Shown: positions 7,840 through 16,611, counted from the stretch's first letter. The stretch is DNA of 64,000 nt from Agreia pratensis (GCF_900177685.1 NZ_FXAY01000001.1:1054001-1118000), one strand, 5' to 3'. The notes: generated from the sequence alone by a model not told the origin. A program made the numbers and translations.

Positions 7840-8280
7840 TCAGTTCTGTTCGGCCAGATCGTCGCTCAGGCGCGCGAGCAGGGGAAGCGCCGCGCCGATC
7901 TTCGCTCTCTCGGCGGCGCTGAGACGAGCAAGCGATTCGTCGAGAACGGCCTCGCTGACAGAGTCGTAGGTGCTGAGAAGCTGCATGGCCTTGGGGGAGG
8001 CGGATATGAGCGTGACACGACCGTCCGAGGCGGTGATCCCGCGTTCGACGAGGCCCGCCGACTGAAGGCTCTTGAGGAGATTGCTCACGGTGGACTTCGC
8101 CACGCGAAGGGCCTCTGCGATGTCACTGGGGCTGAGCGGCCCCTTGTGTGTGAGAACCCTGAGCACCTCCACCTGCGCATCAGGAAGGTTGGGCAGACTT
8201 CCACGAGACCGTGTTGCGCGCAGAATGCCGCGGCGCAGCGGTCCGGTCAGTGCTGCCAGCTCTCTGGCGATACTCGTCAC
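7840..8280 (-). CDS. MarR-family regulator, divergent from phenolic-acid decarboxylase
   Basis: 146-residue winged-helix DNA-binding protein. The recognition region reads PSDIAEALRVAKSTVSNLLKSL, followed by the wing (GRVTLISASPKA) and a C-terminal dimerisation helix. The start at the GTG 8280 is preferred over upstream codons because GAGGGGG lies 6 nt ahead of it. It is transcribed away from padC, and a perfect inverted repeat (8332-8344) sits against the padC start. Inference: it represses padC and is relieved by hydroxycinnamic acids, a role played in Bacillus by the unrelated-subfamily regulator PadR. Confidence 0.8.
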   Translation of the reverse strand: MTSIARELAALTGPLRRGILRATRSRGSLPNLPDAQVEVLRVLTHKGPLSPSDIAEALRVAKSTVSNLLKSLQSAGLVERGITASDGRVTLISASPKAMQLLSTYDSVSEAVLDESLARLSAAERAKIGAALPLLARLSDDLAEQN

Positions 8281-8331
8281 GTCGATCCCCCTCGCTGGGA
8301 GCTTACCGACAAGCGATTGGCCACAGACTGG

Positions 8332-8344
8332 TTTTGTAACAAAA
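8332..8344. promoter_or_regulatory. Operator-like inverted repeat in the marR/padC promoter region
   Basis: TTTTGT-A-ACAAAA, a perfect palindrome with a 1-nt spacer and strikingly AT-rich in this genome. An outer GGTTT/AAACC pair adds symmetry. It ends 7 nt before the padC ATG and overlaps the presumptive -10 (CAAAAT, 6 nt before ATG), a position where a bound repressor would block RNA polymerase. Confidence 0.65.
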
Positions 8345-8351
8345 TAAACCC

Positions 8352-8882
8352 ATGACGAACACACCGACCACGATCGAGAACCCCATCCCCGAGCAGAACC
8401 TCGAGGGCATCGTCGGACACCGACTGATCTACACCTACGCCAATGGCTGGCAATACGAGATGTACGTCAAGAACGCCACCACGATGGACTACCGCATTCA
8501 CAGCGGCATGGTGGGCGGTCGCTGGGTGAAAGACCAGACCATCGACCTGGTCAGGCTCACCAAGGGGGTCTTCAAGGTCTCGTGGAACGAGCCCACCGGA
8601 ACCTCCGTGGTCGTCAACATCCTTCCCGACGAGCGCGTGCTCCACGGAACGATCTTCTTCCCGCACTGGGTCGAGCTCGATGGAAGCAAGACCGTGCTGT
8701 TCCAGAACGACCACCTCGACCAGATGCGCGCCTACCGCGACGCGGGCCCGACCTACCCGATCTTCACGGTTCCCGAGTTCGGCAAGATCACCCTCTTCGA
8801 GTTCGTCGGAGAGAACGACGACGAGGTCATCTCGGTGGCCCCAGGTGATCTGCCCGCTGATTTTGCGCAGCGAAGCAACTAA
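8352..8882 (+). CDS. padC: Phenolic acid decarboxylase
   Basis: Cofactor-free cytoplasmic decarboxylase that converts p-coumaric, ferulic and caffeic acids to 4-vinyl phenols, a detoxification of plant cell-wall phenolics. 176 residues, normal length for the PAD family. The conserved stretch [19 protein letters not shown] matches the lipocalin-like barrel of known PadC proteins, including the active-site Arg and Tyr region. No Shine-Dalgarno sequence precedes the ATG; a -10-like CAAAAT 6 nt ahead suggests a leaderless mRNA. Divergent from a MarR regulator with an operator in between. Confidence 0.93.
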   Translation: MTNTPTTIENPIPEQNLEGIVGHRLIYTYANGWQYEMYVKNATTMDYRIHSGMVGGRWVKDQTIDLVRLTKGVFKVSWNEPTGTSVVVNILPDERVLHGTIFFPHWVELDGSKTVLFQNDHLDQMRAYRDAGPTYPIFTVPEFGKITLFEFVGENDDEVISVAPGDLPADFAQRSN

Positions 8883-8915
8883 TGACTCCGCGCTAGCTGG
8901 CTGAGCCCTGTCGAC

Positions 8916-9398
8916 CTAGAGCGACTTGCGCATCTTCACGCTCACGGGCTCGTATCCCACGGAGTCGTAGAGCGTGCGGGCTGCGGTGTTGAAGGCGAAG
9001 ACGCTGAGGCCCAAGGTGCGCGCCCCCTGAGAGCGCGCATACTCCTCCGCCAGGTTCATCGCCTCGCGTCCGATGCCGCGACCCCGGTGTTGTTCGTCGA
9101 CGAGAACGTCCCAGATCCACCACGAATTGTCGTCGCCGGAATTGCCCGCGCCCGAACCGCTGCGCCCCAGCCACAGGTACCCCACGGAGCGCTCGAGCTC
9201 ATCGACGAGGTCGAAGACCGCGTTGAGCGCCGTCGGCGCACCTGAGGCGAAGAGACCCTCCATCGACTCGGCCGAGTGCCGCCGCGCCTCGTCGTGCGAC
9301 TCGCCCGTGACGATGAGATCTCTCTCGTACTCGTCGCGGCTCCGCTCGAGCCACGCGGGAAAGCGTTCTGGACTCATCGGAACCAAGTGAACGGGCAT
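8916..9398 (-). CDS. GNAT-family N-acetyltransferase
   Basis: 160-residue GNAT fold acetyltransferase. The acetyl-CoA loop is VDEQHRGRGIGREAMNLAEEYARSQG, followed by the typical GLSVFAFNTAARTLYDSVGYEPV tail. The start is the ATG at 9398 (MPVHLVPM); upstream in-frame codons run into a long inverted repeat. It is clearly paralogous to the GNAT gene at 30581-31051 (shared WWIWDV, FNTAAR/YNTTAR and a final MRK motif). Divergent from trhO. The substrate is unknown. Confidence 0.82.
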   Translation of the reverse strand: MPVHLVPMSPERFPAWLERSRDEYERDLIVTGESHDEARRHSAESMEGLFASGAPTALNAVFDLVDELERSVGYLWLGRSGSGAGNSGDDNSWWIWDVLVDEQHRGRGIGREAMNLAEEYARSQGARTLGLSVFAFNTAARTLYDSVGYEPVSVKMRKSL

Positions 9399-9432
9399 GC
9401 ACCCAGTGTGGCGCACAGAGGGCCCGGTGATT

Positions 9433-9491
9433 GTGCCCGAATACCTCCATCCGTTGACTGCAACCACCGCACAATGGAGGTATTCGGGCAC
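9433..9491. repeat. 18-bp perfect inverted repeat between divergent genes
   Basis: Arm 9433-9450 (GTGCCCGAATACCTCCAT) is the exact reverse complement of 9474-9491, with a 23-nt spacer. It lies between the divergent GNAT gene and trhO. Each arm falls where the -35 region of the promoter on its side would be, so it may be a shared operator rather than a terminator. Confidence 0.85.
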
Positions 9492-9520
9492 GAAAACAGT
9501 GGCGCGCGTAAAATCGGTGG

Positions 9521-10465
9521 GTGGCAGTCTCGAAGGTCCTCCTCTATTACGCGTTCACTCCGCTCGCCGACCCCGATGCCATTCGCCTGTGGCAGCGCGA
9601 CCTCTGCGAGTCGCTCGGACTGCGCGGACGCATTCTGATCTCGAAAGACGGCATCAACGGAACCGTCGGCGGAGAGCTCGGAGCGGTCAAGAAGTACCTG
9701 CGCAAAACCCGCGACTACCCGGCATTCAAGCATCTCGACGTGAAGTGGAGCGAAGGATCGGGGCTCGATTCTTCACAGAGTTATCCACAGGCTCCCCACG
9801 GCGTGAGTCTCGACTTTCCGAAGCTGGTCGTGAAGGTACGCGACGAGATCGTGAGTTTCGGCGCTCCCGAAGAATTGCACGTCGACGAGTCCGGAGTTCG
9901 CGGCGGAGGAACGAAGCTGACTCCCGCCGAGCTGCACGAACTCGTCGAAGAGAAGGCGAAAACCGGCGACGACGTGGTGTTCTTCGACGGCCGCAACTCG
10001 TTCGAGGCCGAGATCGGCAGATTCGACGGCGCAATCGTGCCGAATGTGTCGAACACGCGCGAATTTGCCGCCGTTCTCGACTCCGGCGCGTACGACCATC
10101 TCAAGGGAAAGCCAGTAGTTACCTACTGCACAGGCGGAATCCGTTGCGAAGTACTCTCGAGCCTGATGACCTCGCGAGGCTTCGGCGAGGTGTATCAACT
10201 CGACGGCGGAATCGTGCGCTATGGCGAGACTTTCGGCGATTCCGGGTTGTGGAACGGCTCGCTCTATGTCTTCGACAACCGGGTCTCCATCGATTTCAGC
10301 CCCGACGCGGCGGTGATCGGCGAATGCCACCGATGCGGCGCATCCACGAAGCGCATGCAGAACTGCGCCGAAGTGTCATGTCGCACCCAACTCGTGATCT
10401 GTGATGCTTGCGCCCAGGCGCAGCCGCCCGCGTGCGCCGAACACGCGAGCATCGTAGCCGGATAG
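9521..10465 (+). CDS. trhO: tRNA uridine(34) hydroxylase, rhodanese family
   Basis: Rhodanese-domain enzyme of the TrhO/YceA family, which uses O2 to hydroxylate C5 of U34 in tRNA, the first step to (m)cmo5U-type wobble bases. 314 residues: an N-terminal acylphosphatase-like domain (about 1-110), the rhodanese domain (about 130-240) with active Cys203 and the second Cys209 in YCTGGIRC, and a Cys-rich C-terminus (CHRCG ... CDAC ... CAEH) that probably binds zinc. Residues about 81-95 (containing SSQSYPQAP) look like an extra loop and encode a DnaA-box sequence. GTG start; TAAAAT lies 6 nt ahead, so probably leaderless. Confidence 0.9.
   Translation: MAVSKVLLYYAFTPLADPDAIRLWQRDLCESLGLRGRILISKDGINGTVGGELGAVKKYLRKTRDYPAFKHLDVKWSEGSGLDSSQSYPQAPHGVSLDFPKLVVKVRDEIVSFGAPEELHVDESGVRGGGTKLTPAELHELVEEKAKTGDDVVFFDGRNSFEAEIGRFDGAIVPNVSNTREFAAVLDSGAYDHLKGKPVVTYCTGGIRCEVLSSLMTSRGFGEVYQLDGGIVRYGETFGDSGLWNGSLYVFDNRVSIDFSPDAAVIGECHRCGASTKRMQNCAEVSCRTQLVICDACAQAQPPACAEHASIVAG
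9781..9789 (+). other. DnaA-box-like site (inside trhO)
   Basis: TTATCCACA, a perfect match to the classical DnaA box. It shares the longer string AGTTATCCACAGGC with a second site 697 bp downstream (10478-10486). No AT-rich unwinding region or dnaA/dnaN genes are nearby, so a replication origin here is unlikely. Confidence 0.4.
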
Positions 10466-10477
10466 TTTCCACACAGT

Positions 10478-10486
10478 TATCCACAG
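10478..10486 (+). other. DnaA-box-like site (trhO / isocitrate-lyase-family intergenic)
   Basis: A second TTATCCACA, in the 44-nt gap between trhO and the next gene, about 20 nt upstream of its presumed -10 (TAGGCT at 10498). It could act as a DnaA-responsive regulatory site. Confidence 0.4.
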
Positions 10487-10509
10487 GCCGATCCGCCTAG
10501 GCTCGGCTC

Positions 10510-11283
10510 ATGAACACCAAAGACAAGGCTCATCAGCTTCTCCACCTGCACGAGCAGCGCGCGATCCTCCAGGTCGTCAACGTCTGGGACGTCGCAAGCG
10601 CCCGCGTGGTCGCCGATCTTCCGGGCACCACGGCGCTGGCGACGGCCAGCCACAGCATCGCCGCGACCTTCGGCTACGACGATGGCGAGAACATCCCCGT
10701 CGAGCTGATGCTCGACATGTGTGGGCGCATCGCGAGCGCCACCGACCTGCCCGTTTCGGCCGACCTCGAAGCCGGATACGGCGATCCAGGTGAGACCGTG
10801 CGCCGGGCGATCGGAGTGGGAATCGTGGGCGCGAACCTCGAAGACCAGATGAAACCGCTGATCGAGTCGGTCGAGAACGTGGCCGAGGTCACGAAGGCAG
10901 CGGAGAAAGAAGAGGTGGGCTTCGTTCTCAATGCCCGCACCGACGCGTTCATCAGAGCCGGAGACCGCCCGCTCGATGACGTGATCTCCGACGCCATCGA
11001 GCGCGGTCGCGCCTATCTCGACGCCGGCGCCGCGTGTATCTTCGTTCCGGGGCTGCTGAGCGAGCAGACGGTGATCCGCCTCGTCGAAGGAATCGGCGAG
11101 CACCGCGTCAGCGTGATCAACGTGCCGGGGTCACTCACGCCGGCGAGGCTCGAGCAGCTGGGCGTTGCGCGCATCTCGTATGGACCCTGGACGCAGCGCG
11201 TCGCACTCACCGCGCTGCAGGCATCCGCCCGCGAGCTGCTGACCGGCGGCCACCTGCCCGAGGGCACGCAGCCGCTCAACTGA
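10510..11283 (+). CDS. Isocitrate lyase / PEP mutase superfamily protein
   Basis: 257-residue TIM-barrel enzyme of the ICL/PEPM superfamily, whose members cleave or form C-C or P-C bonds next to carboxylates (2-methylisocitrate lyase, PEP mutase, oxaloacetate hydrolase). Visible landmarks: NVWDVASARV at the N-terminus, the metal-binding SADLEAGYGD, NLEDQ and NARTDAF. The catalytic KKCGH loop of true isocitrate lyases is absent, so it is not AceA. TAGGCT lies exactly 6 nt before the ATG and there is no ribosome binding site: likely leaderless. The exact reaction is unknown. Confidence 0.85.
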   Translation: MNTKDKAHQLLHLHEQRAILQVVNVWDVASARVVADLPGTTALATASHSIAATFGYDDGENIPVELMLDMCGRIASATDLPVSADLEAGYGDPGETVRRAIGVGIVGANLEDQMKPLIESVENVAEVTKAAEKEEVGFVLNARTDAFIRAGDRPLDDVISDAIERGRAYLDAGAACIFVPGLLSEQTVIRLVEGIGEHRVSVINVPGSLTPARLEQLGVARISYGPWTQRVALTALQASARELLTGGHLPEGTQPLN

Positions 11284-11290
11284 CCGACGG

Positions 11291-11977
11291 TCAGAACGCG
11301 CTGCTCGGCAGGTCTCGGGCGCCGGATGCGATGGCGTCGACGATCACGCCGGCCACGTGATCGGCGTCGTGACCCGCGGGAAAGGCAGGCGCGGTTCCGG
11401 CGATCGCGCGCGTCACCAGCCCGGTCTCTGTGTGGCCGGGTCGAGCGTCGAGCAGCCGGATGCCCGCCCGACGGTTCTCGCGACCGGCAGCCACCATGAA
11501 CGCCGCGAGCGCGGCCTTCGACGCAGAGTAGGCCGCGAGCCCCGCGGTCGGAGCCTCGGCCACTATTCCGCTGATCGTGACGACCGCGGGCTCCCGCCCC
11601 TCCTCCGCGCTGCGAGACAGCGCGGGGAGGGCGGCGGTGATCAACTCGATCGGCGACGCCGCATTGACGGCGAACAAGTCGGCGACCGTCTCTGGTTCGA
11701 GTTCCGACGCCGGCCCGAAGGCTACGACGCCGCTCGCGATGACCACAGCGTCGAGTCCGCCGAGGCGACGCTCGGCCTCGGCCACGACGGCCGCCGATTC
11801 GCGGTGCAGATCGGCTGGGATCGTCTCGGCGGCGAGGTCGAGCGCGTCGAGCCGATCGACATCACGGGCGCTGAGTGCGAGCACGGCACCCGCCTCCGAG
11901 AGTCGCCTCGCGATACGCGATCCGAGTCCACCCGTCGCCCCGACCACAAGAATGCGCTTTCCCCTGAGTTCTGTCAT
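11291..11977 (-). CDS. Short-chain dehydrogenase/reductase
   Basis: 228-residue Rossmann-fold NAD(P)-dependent oxidoreductase. The cofactor loop GATGGLG (residues about 13-19), the NAA-type motif (AVNAASP), the active-site Ser in TISGIV and the Tyr-x3-Lys pair in YSASK are all present, so the enzyme should be active. Converges on the ICL-family gene with a 7-nt gap. TAGCGT lies 6 nt before the ATG on the minus strand, again a leaderless arrangement. The substrate is unknown. Confidence 0.88.
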   Translation of the reverse strand: MTELRGKRILVVGATGGLGSRIARRLSEAGAVLALSARDVDRLDALDLAAETIPADLHRESAAVVAEAERRLGGLDAVVIASGVVAFGPASELEPETVADLFAVNAASPIELITAALPALSRSAEEGREPAVVTISGIVAEAPTAGLAAYSASKAALAAFMVAAGRENRRAGIRLLDARPGHTETGLVTRAIAGTAPAFPAGHDADHVAGVIVDAIASGARDLPSSAF

Positions 11978-12119
11978 GGGCCCACGCTAGGCGCGACCGA
12001 AGGATCGGTCGAAGACATTGACAGGTCGTCATCGAGGCCGAATGTGTCGAAGAGCTCCACCCCACGGCCGTGTCCGATTTCCGCTAGCCACCCGTCAGTG
12101 GATGCGGCAGGGTTGAGGC

Positions 12120-13655
12120 ATGGATTTCGGCGAGCGGTACCGCGTGATCGAGTCGCGCGACGCGCGGTTCGACGGTCGCTTCGTCACCGCCGTCAGTTCG
12201 ACCGGCATCTACTGCCGACCGAGCTGCCCGGCCCGCACGCCCAAGCCCACGAACGTCACCTTCTACCCCACGAGTGCGGCGGCCCATCTGGCCGGGTACC
12301 GCGCGTGCAAGCGCTGTCTGCCAGAGGCGACGCCCGGCAGCCCCGAATGGAACCTGCGTGAGGACGTCGCCGCACGGGCGATGCGACTCATCGCAGACGG
12401 TGTGGTCGAGCGCGACGGCGTCGACGGGCTGTCTCGCCGAATCGGGTACTCGGCTCGGCAGCTGAACCGCATCCTCGTGGGAGAACTCGGAGCCGGCCCG
12501 ATCGCGCTCGCCCGGGCCCATCGTGCGCAGAACGCCCGAACCCTGATCACGGGTACGGCCATGCCGATGGCCGACGTGGCCTTCGCGGCCGGTTTCACCA
12601 GCATCCGCCAGTTCAACGACACCGTCTCCGAGGTGTTCGATCTCACTCCGTCGGCCCTGCGGTCACGATCGCGCGCGACTCCGGCCTCGGGGGCACCGGA
12701 TGCCGCCGGCTCGATCCGTCTCGCGCTGCCCTATCGCGAGCCACTCGACGTCGACGGACTCTTCGCCTGGTTCCCGCCGCGAGCGGTCGCAGGGGTGGAG
12801 ACGGCCGGGCCACGCCGATATGCGCGCACTGTGCGACTTCCGCACGGCGCGGCCCACGTCGAGCTGAGCGCGCCCGAGCGCTCCAAAGGCCATCCCCGTA
12901 TCGACGCCGTGGCCCGTTTCGAGAACATCGCCGATCTTCCGGCGCTGCTCAGCCGCGTGCGGCGGCTGCTCGACCTCGATGCCGATCCACAGGCCGTCGA
13001 TACCGTCCTCTCCCGCGACGAGCGCCTCGCATCCGAGGTCGCTCGCGTGCCCGGCATCCGGGTGCCCGGTGCCCTCGATGCCGGCGAGATGCTCATCCGG
13101 GCGCTCCTCGGCCAGCAGGTCACCGTGGCTGCCGCGCGCACGCAGTTGGCGCGACTGGTCGACGCACTCGGCGACAAGCTGCCCCTCTCGATCCATGACG
13201 ACGATGCCGCGCATGTTCACCCTCGCCTCTTTCCCACCCCGGCTGCGATTGCCGAACACGCGCACGAGATCCTCCGTGGTCCCGTCGCCCGCACCGATAC
13301 GGTGCGCCGCGTTGCCGAGGCGCTCGCCGACGGTTCGCTCTCGATCGATATCTCAGACACGCGAGACGATGTGACCGCCCGTCTCACTGCGATTCGTGGC
13401 ATCGGCCCCTGGACGGCCGACTACGTGGTCATGCGCGCTCTCGGGCACCCCGACGTGTTCGTGCGTCGCGACGTCGCGATCCGGTCGGGCGCGCGCACCC
13501 TCGGCTTCGCTGACGGCGACGCGGCACTCGCCGCCGAGGCCACCGCCTTCGCACCCTGGCGCAGCTACCTCTCTATGCACCTCTGGCGCGCGGCCGCTGC
13601 GCCGACGCCCGCTTCAACTCCCCCACCGGCTTCTCATCCGAAGGAACACCCATGA
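12120..13655 (+). CDS. Ada-type regulator fused to AlkA 3-methyladenine DNA glycosylase
   Basis: 511-residue fusion for DNA alkylation repair. Residues 1-75 are the Ada zinc/methyl-phosphotriester domain, with C32 and C36 (CRPSC) and C63 and C66 (CKRC); about 80-190 are an AraC-type helix-turn-helix pair; about 195-490 are AlkA, with the helix-hairpin-helix GIGPWTADY and the catalytic Asp in LGHPDVF. The methylated Ada domain should activate transcription while AlkA excises alkylated bases. The C-terminal Pro/Ala tail is dispensable. The stop overlaps ogt (ATGA at 13652). This combination is common in Actinobacteria. Confidence 0.92.
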   Translation: MDFGERYRVIESRDARFDGRFVTAVSSTGIYCRPSCPARTPKPTNVTFYPTSAAAHLAGYRACKRCLPEATPGSPEWNLREDVAARAMRLIADGVVERDGVDGLSRRIGYSARQLNRILVGELGAGPIALARAHRAQNARTLITGTAMPMADVAFAAGFTSIRQFNDTVSEVFDLTPSALRSRSRATPASGAPDAAGSIRLALPYREPLDVDGLFAWFPPRAVAGVETAGPRRYARTVRLPHGAAHVELSAPERSKGHPRIDAVARFENIADLPALLSRVRRLLDLDADPQAVDTVLSRDERLASEVARVPGIRVPGALDAGEMLIRALLGQQVTVAAARTQLARLVDALGDKLPLSIHDDDAAHVHPRLFPTPAAIAEHAHEILRGPVARTDTVRRVAEALADGSLSIDISDTRDDVTARLTAIRGIGPWTADYVVMRALGHPDVFVRRDVAIRSGARTLGFADGDAALAAEATAFAPWRSYLSMHLWRAAAAPTPASTPPPASHPKEHP

Positions 13656-14161
13656 CCGCGACAGCCCTCCTCCACACCATCGATACGCCCGATGGGCCGT
13701 TCACGATTCTCGAAGACGACGAGGGGCGGGTGCTCTCGTCGGGCTGGACGGAATCAGACGAGGCCGTGCTCGCCCGCCTGGCTCCGCGCAACCGTCCGAA
13801 CGCGGTGGCGGGGCGATCTGCCAACACCCGGGCGGTCGAGGCGTTCTATTCGGGCGACGTCCACGCCATCGATGACGTGCCCGTGCGCCAATTCGGCACT
13901 CCCCTGCAGACCGTCTCGTGGGCGGAGCTACGGCGCATCGCCCCGGGATCACCCATCACATACACCGAACTCGCCGCCCGAAGCGGCAATGCGCGCGCCG
14001 TGCGCGCGGCAGCGAGCGCGTGCGCCCGCAACGCTCCCGCACTCTTCGTGCCGTGCCACCGCGTGATCAACACCGCCGGCGGCCTCGCCGGATTCGCCTG
14101 GGGCATTCCCGTGAAACGCTCCCTACTGGCACGGGAAGCGGCCGCCGCGAACAACGGGTAG
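13652..14161 (+). CDS. ogt: Methylated-DNA--protein-cysteine methyltransferase
   Basis: Suicide repair protein that transfers the methyl group of O6-methylguanine to its own cysteine. 169 residues. The active site PCHRVI is present with the upstream DNA-reading helix ([19 protein letters not shown]) and the closing GGLAGFAWG. It is co-translated with the Ada/AlkA fusion through an ATGA overlap, making a compact alkylation-repair operon. Converges on the next gene with a 4-nt gap. Confidence 0.94.
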   Translation: MTATALLHTIDTPDGPFTILEDDEGRVLSSGWTESDEAVLARLAPRNRPNAVAGRSANTRAVEAFYSGDVHAIDDVPVRQFGTPLQTVSWAELRRIAPGSPITYTELAARSGNARAVRAAASACARNAPALFVPCHRVINTAGGLAGFAWGIPVKRSLLAREAAAANNG

Positions 14162-14165
14162 TGCT

Positions 14166-14654
14166 TTATGCCGCTCGGCCGGCCCGGCGCAGAAGGCGTC
14201 TGCTGCGACGCGCGTCGCGCCGCCCGTTCGAGTTGCTCGTCGTGAAGTCGCGCGCATCCGAGTCGGAGAGGGCGACCAGCACGAGGATGTCGAGCGAGAG
14301 GCCGAGCAGCCCGCCGTTCTCGAGCGTGAACGAGGTGCCGTCGGCGAAGAAGTCGGCGGCCGAGCCCAGCACCAGAATCGTGGCGAGGATCATCGCCACG
14401 AATCGCGCCCGGTTGCTGCCCGTGAAGATGAACCGCGCCACCGCCAGGTCGATGATCACGGCGATGCCCAACAAGACCATGATCACGACGAACACGGCGC
14501 TCGACAACGCCTGATCGTCGGCACTGGTGCCCAGATCGAGCGAGACGTCGACGTCCTTCCAGTCGAAGGCGATGTTCACCGCGGTCACGATCGTCGTCAC
14601 GGTGCGCAGCAGAATCAGCAGCACCCCGAGGTAGATCGAGATGGGCCGCCTCAC
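14166..14654 (-). CDS. Four-helix membrane protein, unknown function
   Basis: 162 residues with four predicted membrane helices (about 6-25, 50-72, 80-100 and 112-130) and a basic, Arg-rich cytoplasmic tail (RRDARRSRRLLRRAGRAA). I recognise no catalytic motif. The GTG start overlaps the stop of the upstream LssY-like gene (GTGA), so the two are co-translated and may form one membrane complex. Confidence 0.7.
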   Translation of the reverse strand: MRRPISIYLGVLLILLRTVTTIVTAVNIAFDWKDVDVSLDLGTSADDQALSSAVFVVIMVLLGIAVIIDLAVARFIFTGSNRARFVAMILATILVLGSAADFFADGTSFTLENGGLLGLSLDILVLVALSDSDARDFTTSNSNGRRDARRSRRLLRRAGRAA

Positions 14655-15541
14655 GACTCCACCTCCGGCCCCGCGCCCGACGTCACGGGCACCTGCCGCA
14701 GATCGATCTGCGGAAGGTCGCCATCCGTCGCGATGGCATCGCCGCCGCCGTTGACGGCGTGATAGCCGGTCGAGAAATTACGGATGACGGTCACGATCGC
14801 GGCAGGATTGGCCGCCGTGACCGTCGCCACGATGTGGTCGCGTTCCACATCGGTGTCGGCGTCGATCTTGTGCGTGACCTGCAAGGTGAACAGCGACAGC
14901 CCGACGCTGCGGTCGTAAGTTCCGGCCGCGAGCCACTGCGTGGGAATTCCCCCGGGCAGAAGCCACCCCTCGGGCGCCCGCCAGAAACGCACGTGGTGCC
15001 TCTGGGCCGGGTTACCGGCGACCTCCTGCTGGTAGGTGAAGTCCTGGATGTTGCCGAAGAGATAGAGCGGGCTTACGGGCGCATCGGAGTAGCTGCGGCG
15101 CATGATCGTCGACATCACGATGCGCCACGCCGACGTGAGGCTCACCTCGTCGGCGCGGGTCCAGCCCGCGGACACCATCGAGGCGTGCACCTGCTCGGCG
15201 CTGCCGAACAGCGACAGATTCACGGGGTCGCCGAGCAGCCCTTCGCGGGTGCGGGCGCGGCCGATGAAGTAGTCGGGCACGTAGATCACGGTGAGCAGCG
15301 TGTGGATGCGCGGCAACAGAAGGTAGGCCAGCACGACCCAGAAGATGAGGATGAACCAGAGGTTCTGCCACCCGCGCGTGAACGATTCGGTCACAAGCAG
15401 GTAGCCGAGCCACGCCGTGGCGACGGTGCCGAAGACGAAGAATGCCCGGTCGAAAAGCCGCACGATCCCGAGGCGCTGGCGCGCGGCATCCGGATGCGCG
15501 TCGCGCTCGTCGGCCTCGAGTTCGTCGAGCGGCGTCGCCAT
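14651..15541 (-). CDS. LssY C-terminal-domain-like membrane protein
   Basis: 296-residue protein. After an acidic N-terminus come two membrane helices (about 30-55 and 62-85), then a long soluble domain resembling the LssY_C family: GWTRADEVSLTSAWRIV, SPLYLFGNIQDFTYQQEV, HHVRFWR and TYDRSVGLS. That family is often fused to or found near phosphatidic-acid phosphatases, but its function is not established. The ATG at 15541 is chosen because it lies 2 nt past the stop of the kinase gene; codons further upstream overlap that gene. Likely an operon with its neighbours. Confidence 0.72.
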   Translation of the reverse strand: MATPLDELEADERDAHPDAARQRLGIVRLFDRAFFVFGTVATAWLGYLLVTESFTRGWQNLWFILIFWVVLAYLLLPRIHTLLTVIYVPDYFIGRARTREGLLGDPVNLSLFGSAEQVHASMVSAGWTRADEVSLTSAWRIVMSTIMRRSYSDAPVSPLYLFGNIQDFTYQQEVAGNPAQRHHVRFWRAPEGWLLPGGIPTQWLAAGTYDRSVGLSLFTLQVTHKIDADTDVERDHIVATVTAANPAAIVTVIRNFSTGYHAVNGGGDAIATDGDLPQIDLRQVPVTSGAGPEVES

Positions 15542-15543
15542 GG

Positions 15544-16479
15544 CTAGACCGACGCGACCGCGACAGGAACGCTGGCCGAGGGGAGCTGCAACAGCGCGCC
15601 GCGGGTGCGGCAGGTCGCGGCGGCCACCGCCATCGCCCGCTCGAGAATCGCCTGCCACTCGTCGCCGGTCTGCGGCAGCTGACCCGACTCTCGCGCCTCG
15701 ACGAGGCTGGCCGCGACGCTCGCAAGTGTGGCGTCGCCCGCGCCCATCGTGTCGACCACAGGCTCCGACATCAGGGTGATCGGCTGGTGCACGAGAACAC
15801 CCGACTCCGTGGCAATGGATGCGCCATCGCGCCCCGCCGTCGACAGCACGGTCTGCGAGCCGGTCGACGTGAGGCCTTCGGTGAGCATGAGCAGCGACGC
15901 GTTGTAGAGCAACGCGGCGTCTTCGTCGCCGACCTTCACAAGAAGCGCCGTCGCCGCGACCCGCTCGAAGTTGGTCACGAACTCGTGCACCGAATGCAGC
16001 ATGCCCTCGCGCGGATTCGGGTCGATCAGCAGCCTGCTCTGTGGCTCCGACACCGCGTCTTCGAGCAGCGCGACCTGATCGGCCGAGTCGAAGCGCAGAC
16101 AGCTGATCACGACGAACGGCGCCGCGTCGATGGCCCGGCGCACCCGATCGTCGAACTCGATGAAGCGCTCGACCGATGCCTCGTTGAAGCTGTACCGCGG
16201 CTCGCCGTCTGTGCGGTCGGAGATGGCGCGAGCCGTGCCGCGGGGTGCCGGCGTCGCGATCAGATTCACCCCGTACTCGGCGAGGAACGCGCGGATGCTG
16301 TCGCCGTCGGAGTCGTCGCCGACCATGGCCACGAGAGTGGTCTTGACGCCGAGGCGGGTGAGTCCTACTGCCACGTTGAGCGCGGCTCCGCCGACGAAGT
16401 CCTCCGAGCCCTCGGGCGTGCGGAACTCGTCTATGAGTGCGTCACCGATCACGACAACGGAACCCGTCGCATCCACCAT
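15544..16479 (-). CDS. PfkB-family carbohydrate kinase
   Basis: 311-residue ribokinase/fructokinase-fold kinase. The N-terminal sugar-binding GDALIDEF and GGAALNVAVGLTRLG and the C-terminal ATP/anion-hole motif DTMGAGDA (catalytic Asp) are intact. GAGGG precedes the ATG. It phosphorylates a sugar such as fructose or a related ketose; the exact substrate cannot be read from the sequence. First gene of a three-gene minus-strand unit with the LssY-like and four-helix proteins. Confidence 0.88.
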   Translation of the reverse strand: MVDATGSVVVIGDALIDEFRTPEGSEDFVGGAALNVAVGLTRLGVKTTLVAMVGDDSDGDSIRAFLAEYGVNLIATPAPRGTARAISDRTDGEPRYSFNEASVERFIEFDDRVRRAIDAAPFVVISCLRFDSADQVALLEDAVSEPQSRLLIDPNPREGMLHSVHEFVTNFERVAATALLVKVGDEDAALLYNASLLMLTEGLTSTGSQTVLSTAGRDGASIATESGVLVHQPITLMSEPVVDTMGAGDATLASVAASLVEARESGQLPQTGDEWQAILERAMAVAAATCRTRGALLQLPSASVPVAVASV

Positions 16480-16550
16480 TACGCACCCTCACGTTCGACA
16501 AGCCTCAGGATGCACACTCTATTACTGGTGACTTCCCACGCGCACCCGAA

Positions 16551-16611
16551 TAGGGTGGTGTGGATGCCTCGACTACTCCGCCCTGCCAGCCGCCGCGACG
16601 TGCGACCATGA
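16551..16611 (+). promoter_or_regulatory. Putative leaderless promoter and 15-codon leader ORF
   Basis: TAGGGT (16551-16556) is followed after 7 nt by ATG (16564). The frame MPRLLRPASRRDVRP runs 15 codons and stops at TGA 16609-16611, which overlaps the ATG (16608) of the ABC ATPase as ATGA. The ATPase start has no Shine-Dalgarno sequence, so translation may depend on this short upstream frame. Confidence 0.5.

Noticed and set aside
9433-9491. Terminator reading of the 18-bp inverted repeat
   Set aside because: The flanking genes diverge, so no transcript ends here; a 23-nt loop is also large for a terminator.
9781-10486. Replication origin based on two DnaA boxes
   Set aside because: Only two boxes, one inside a gene, with no AT-rich unwinding zone and no dnaA, dnaN or parAB nearby.
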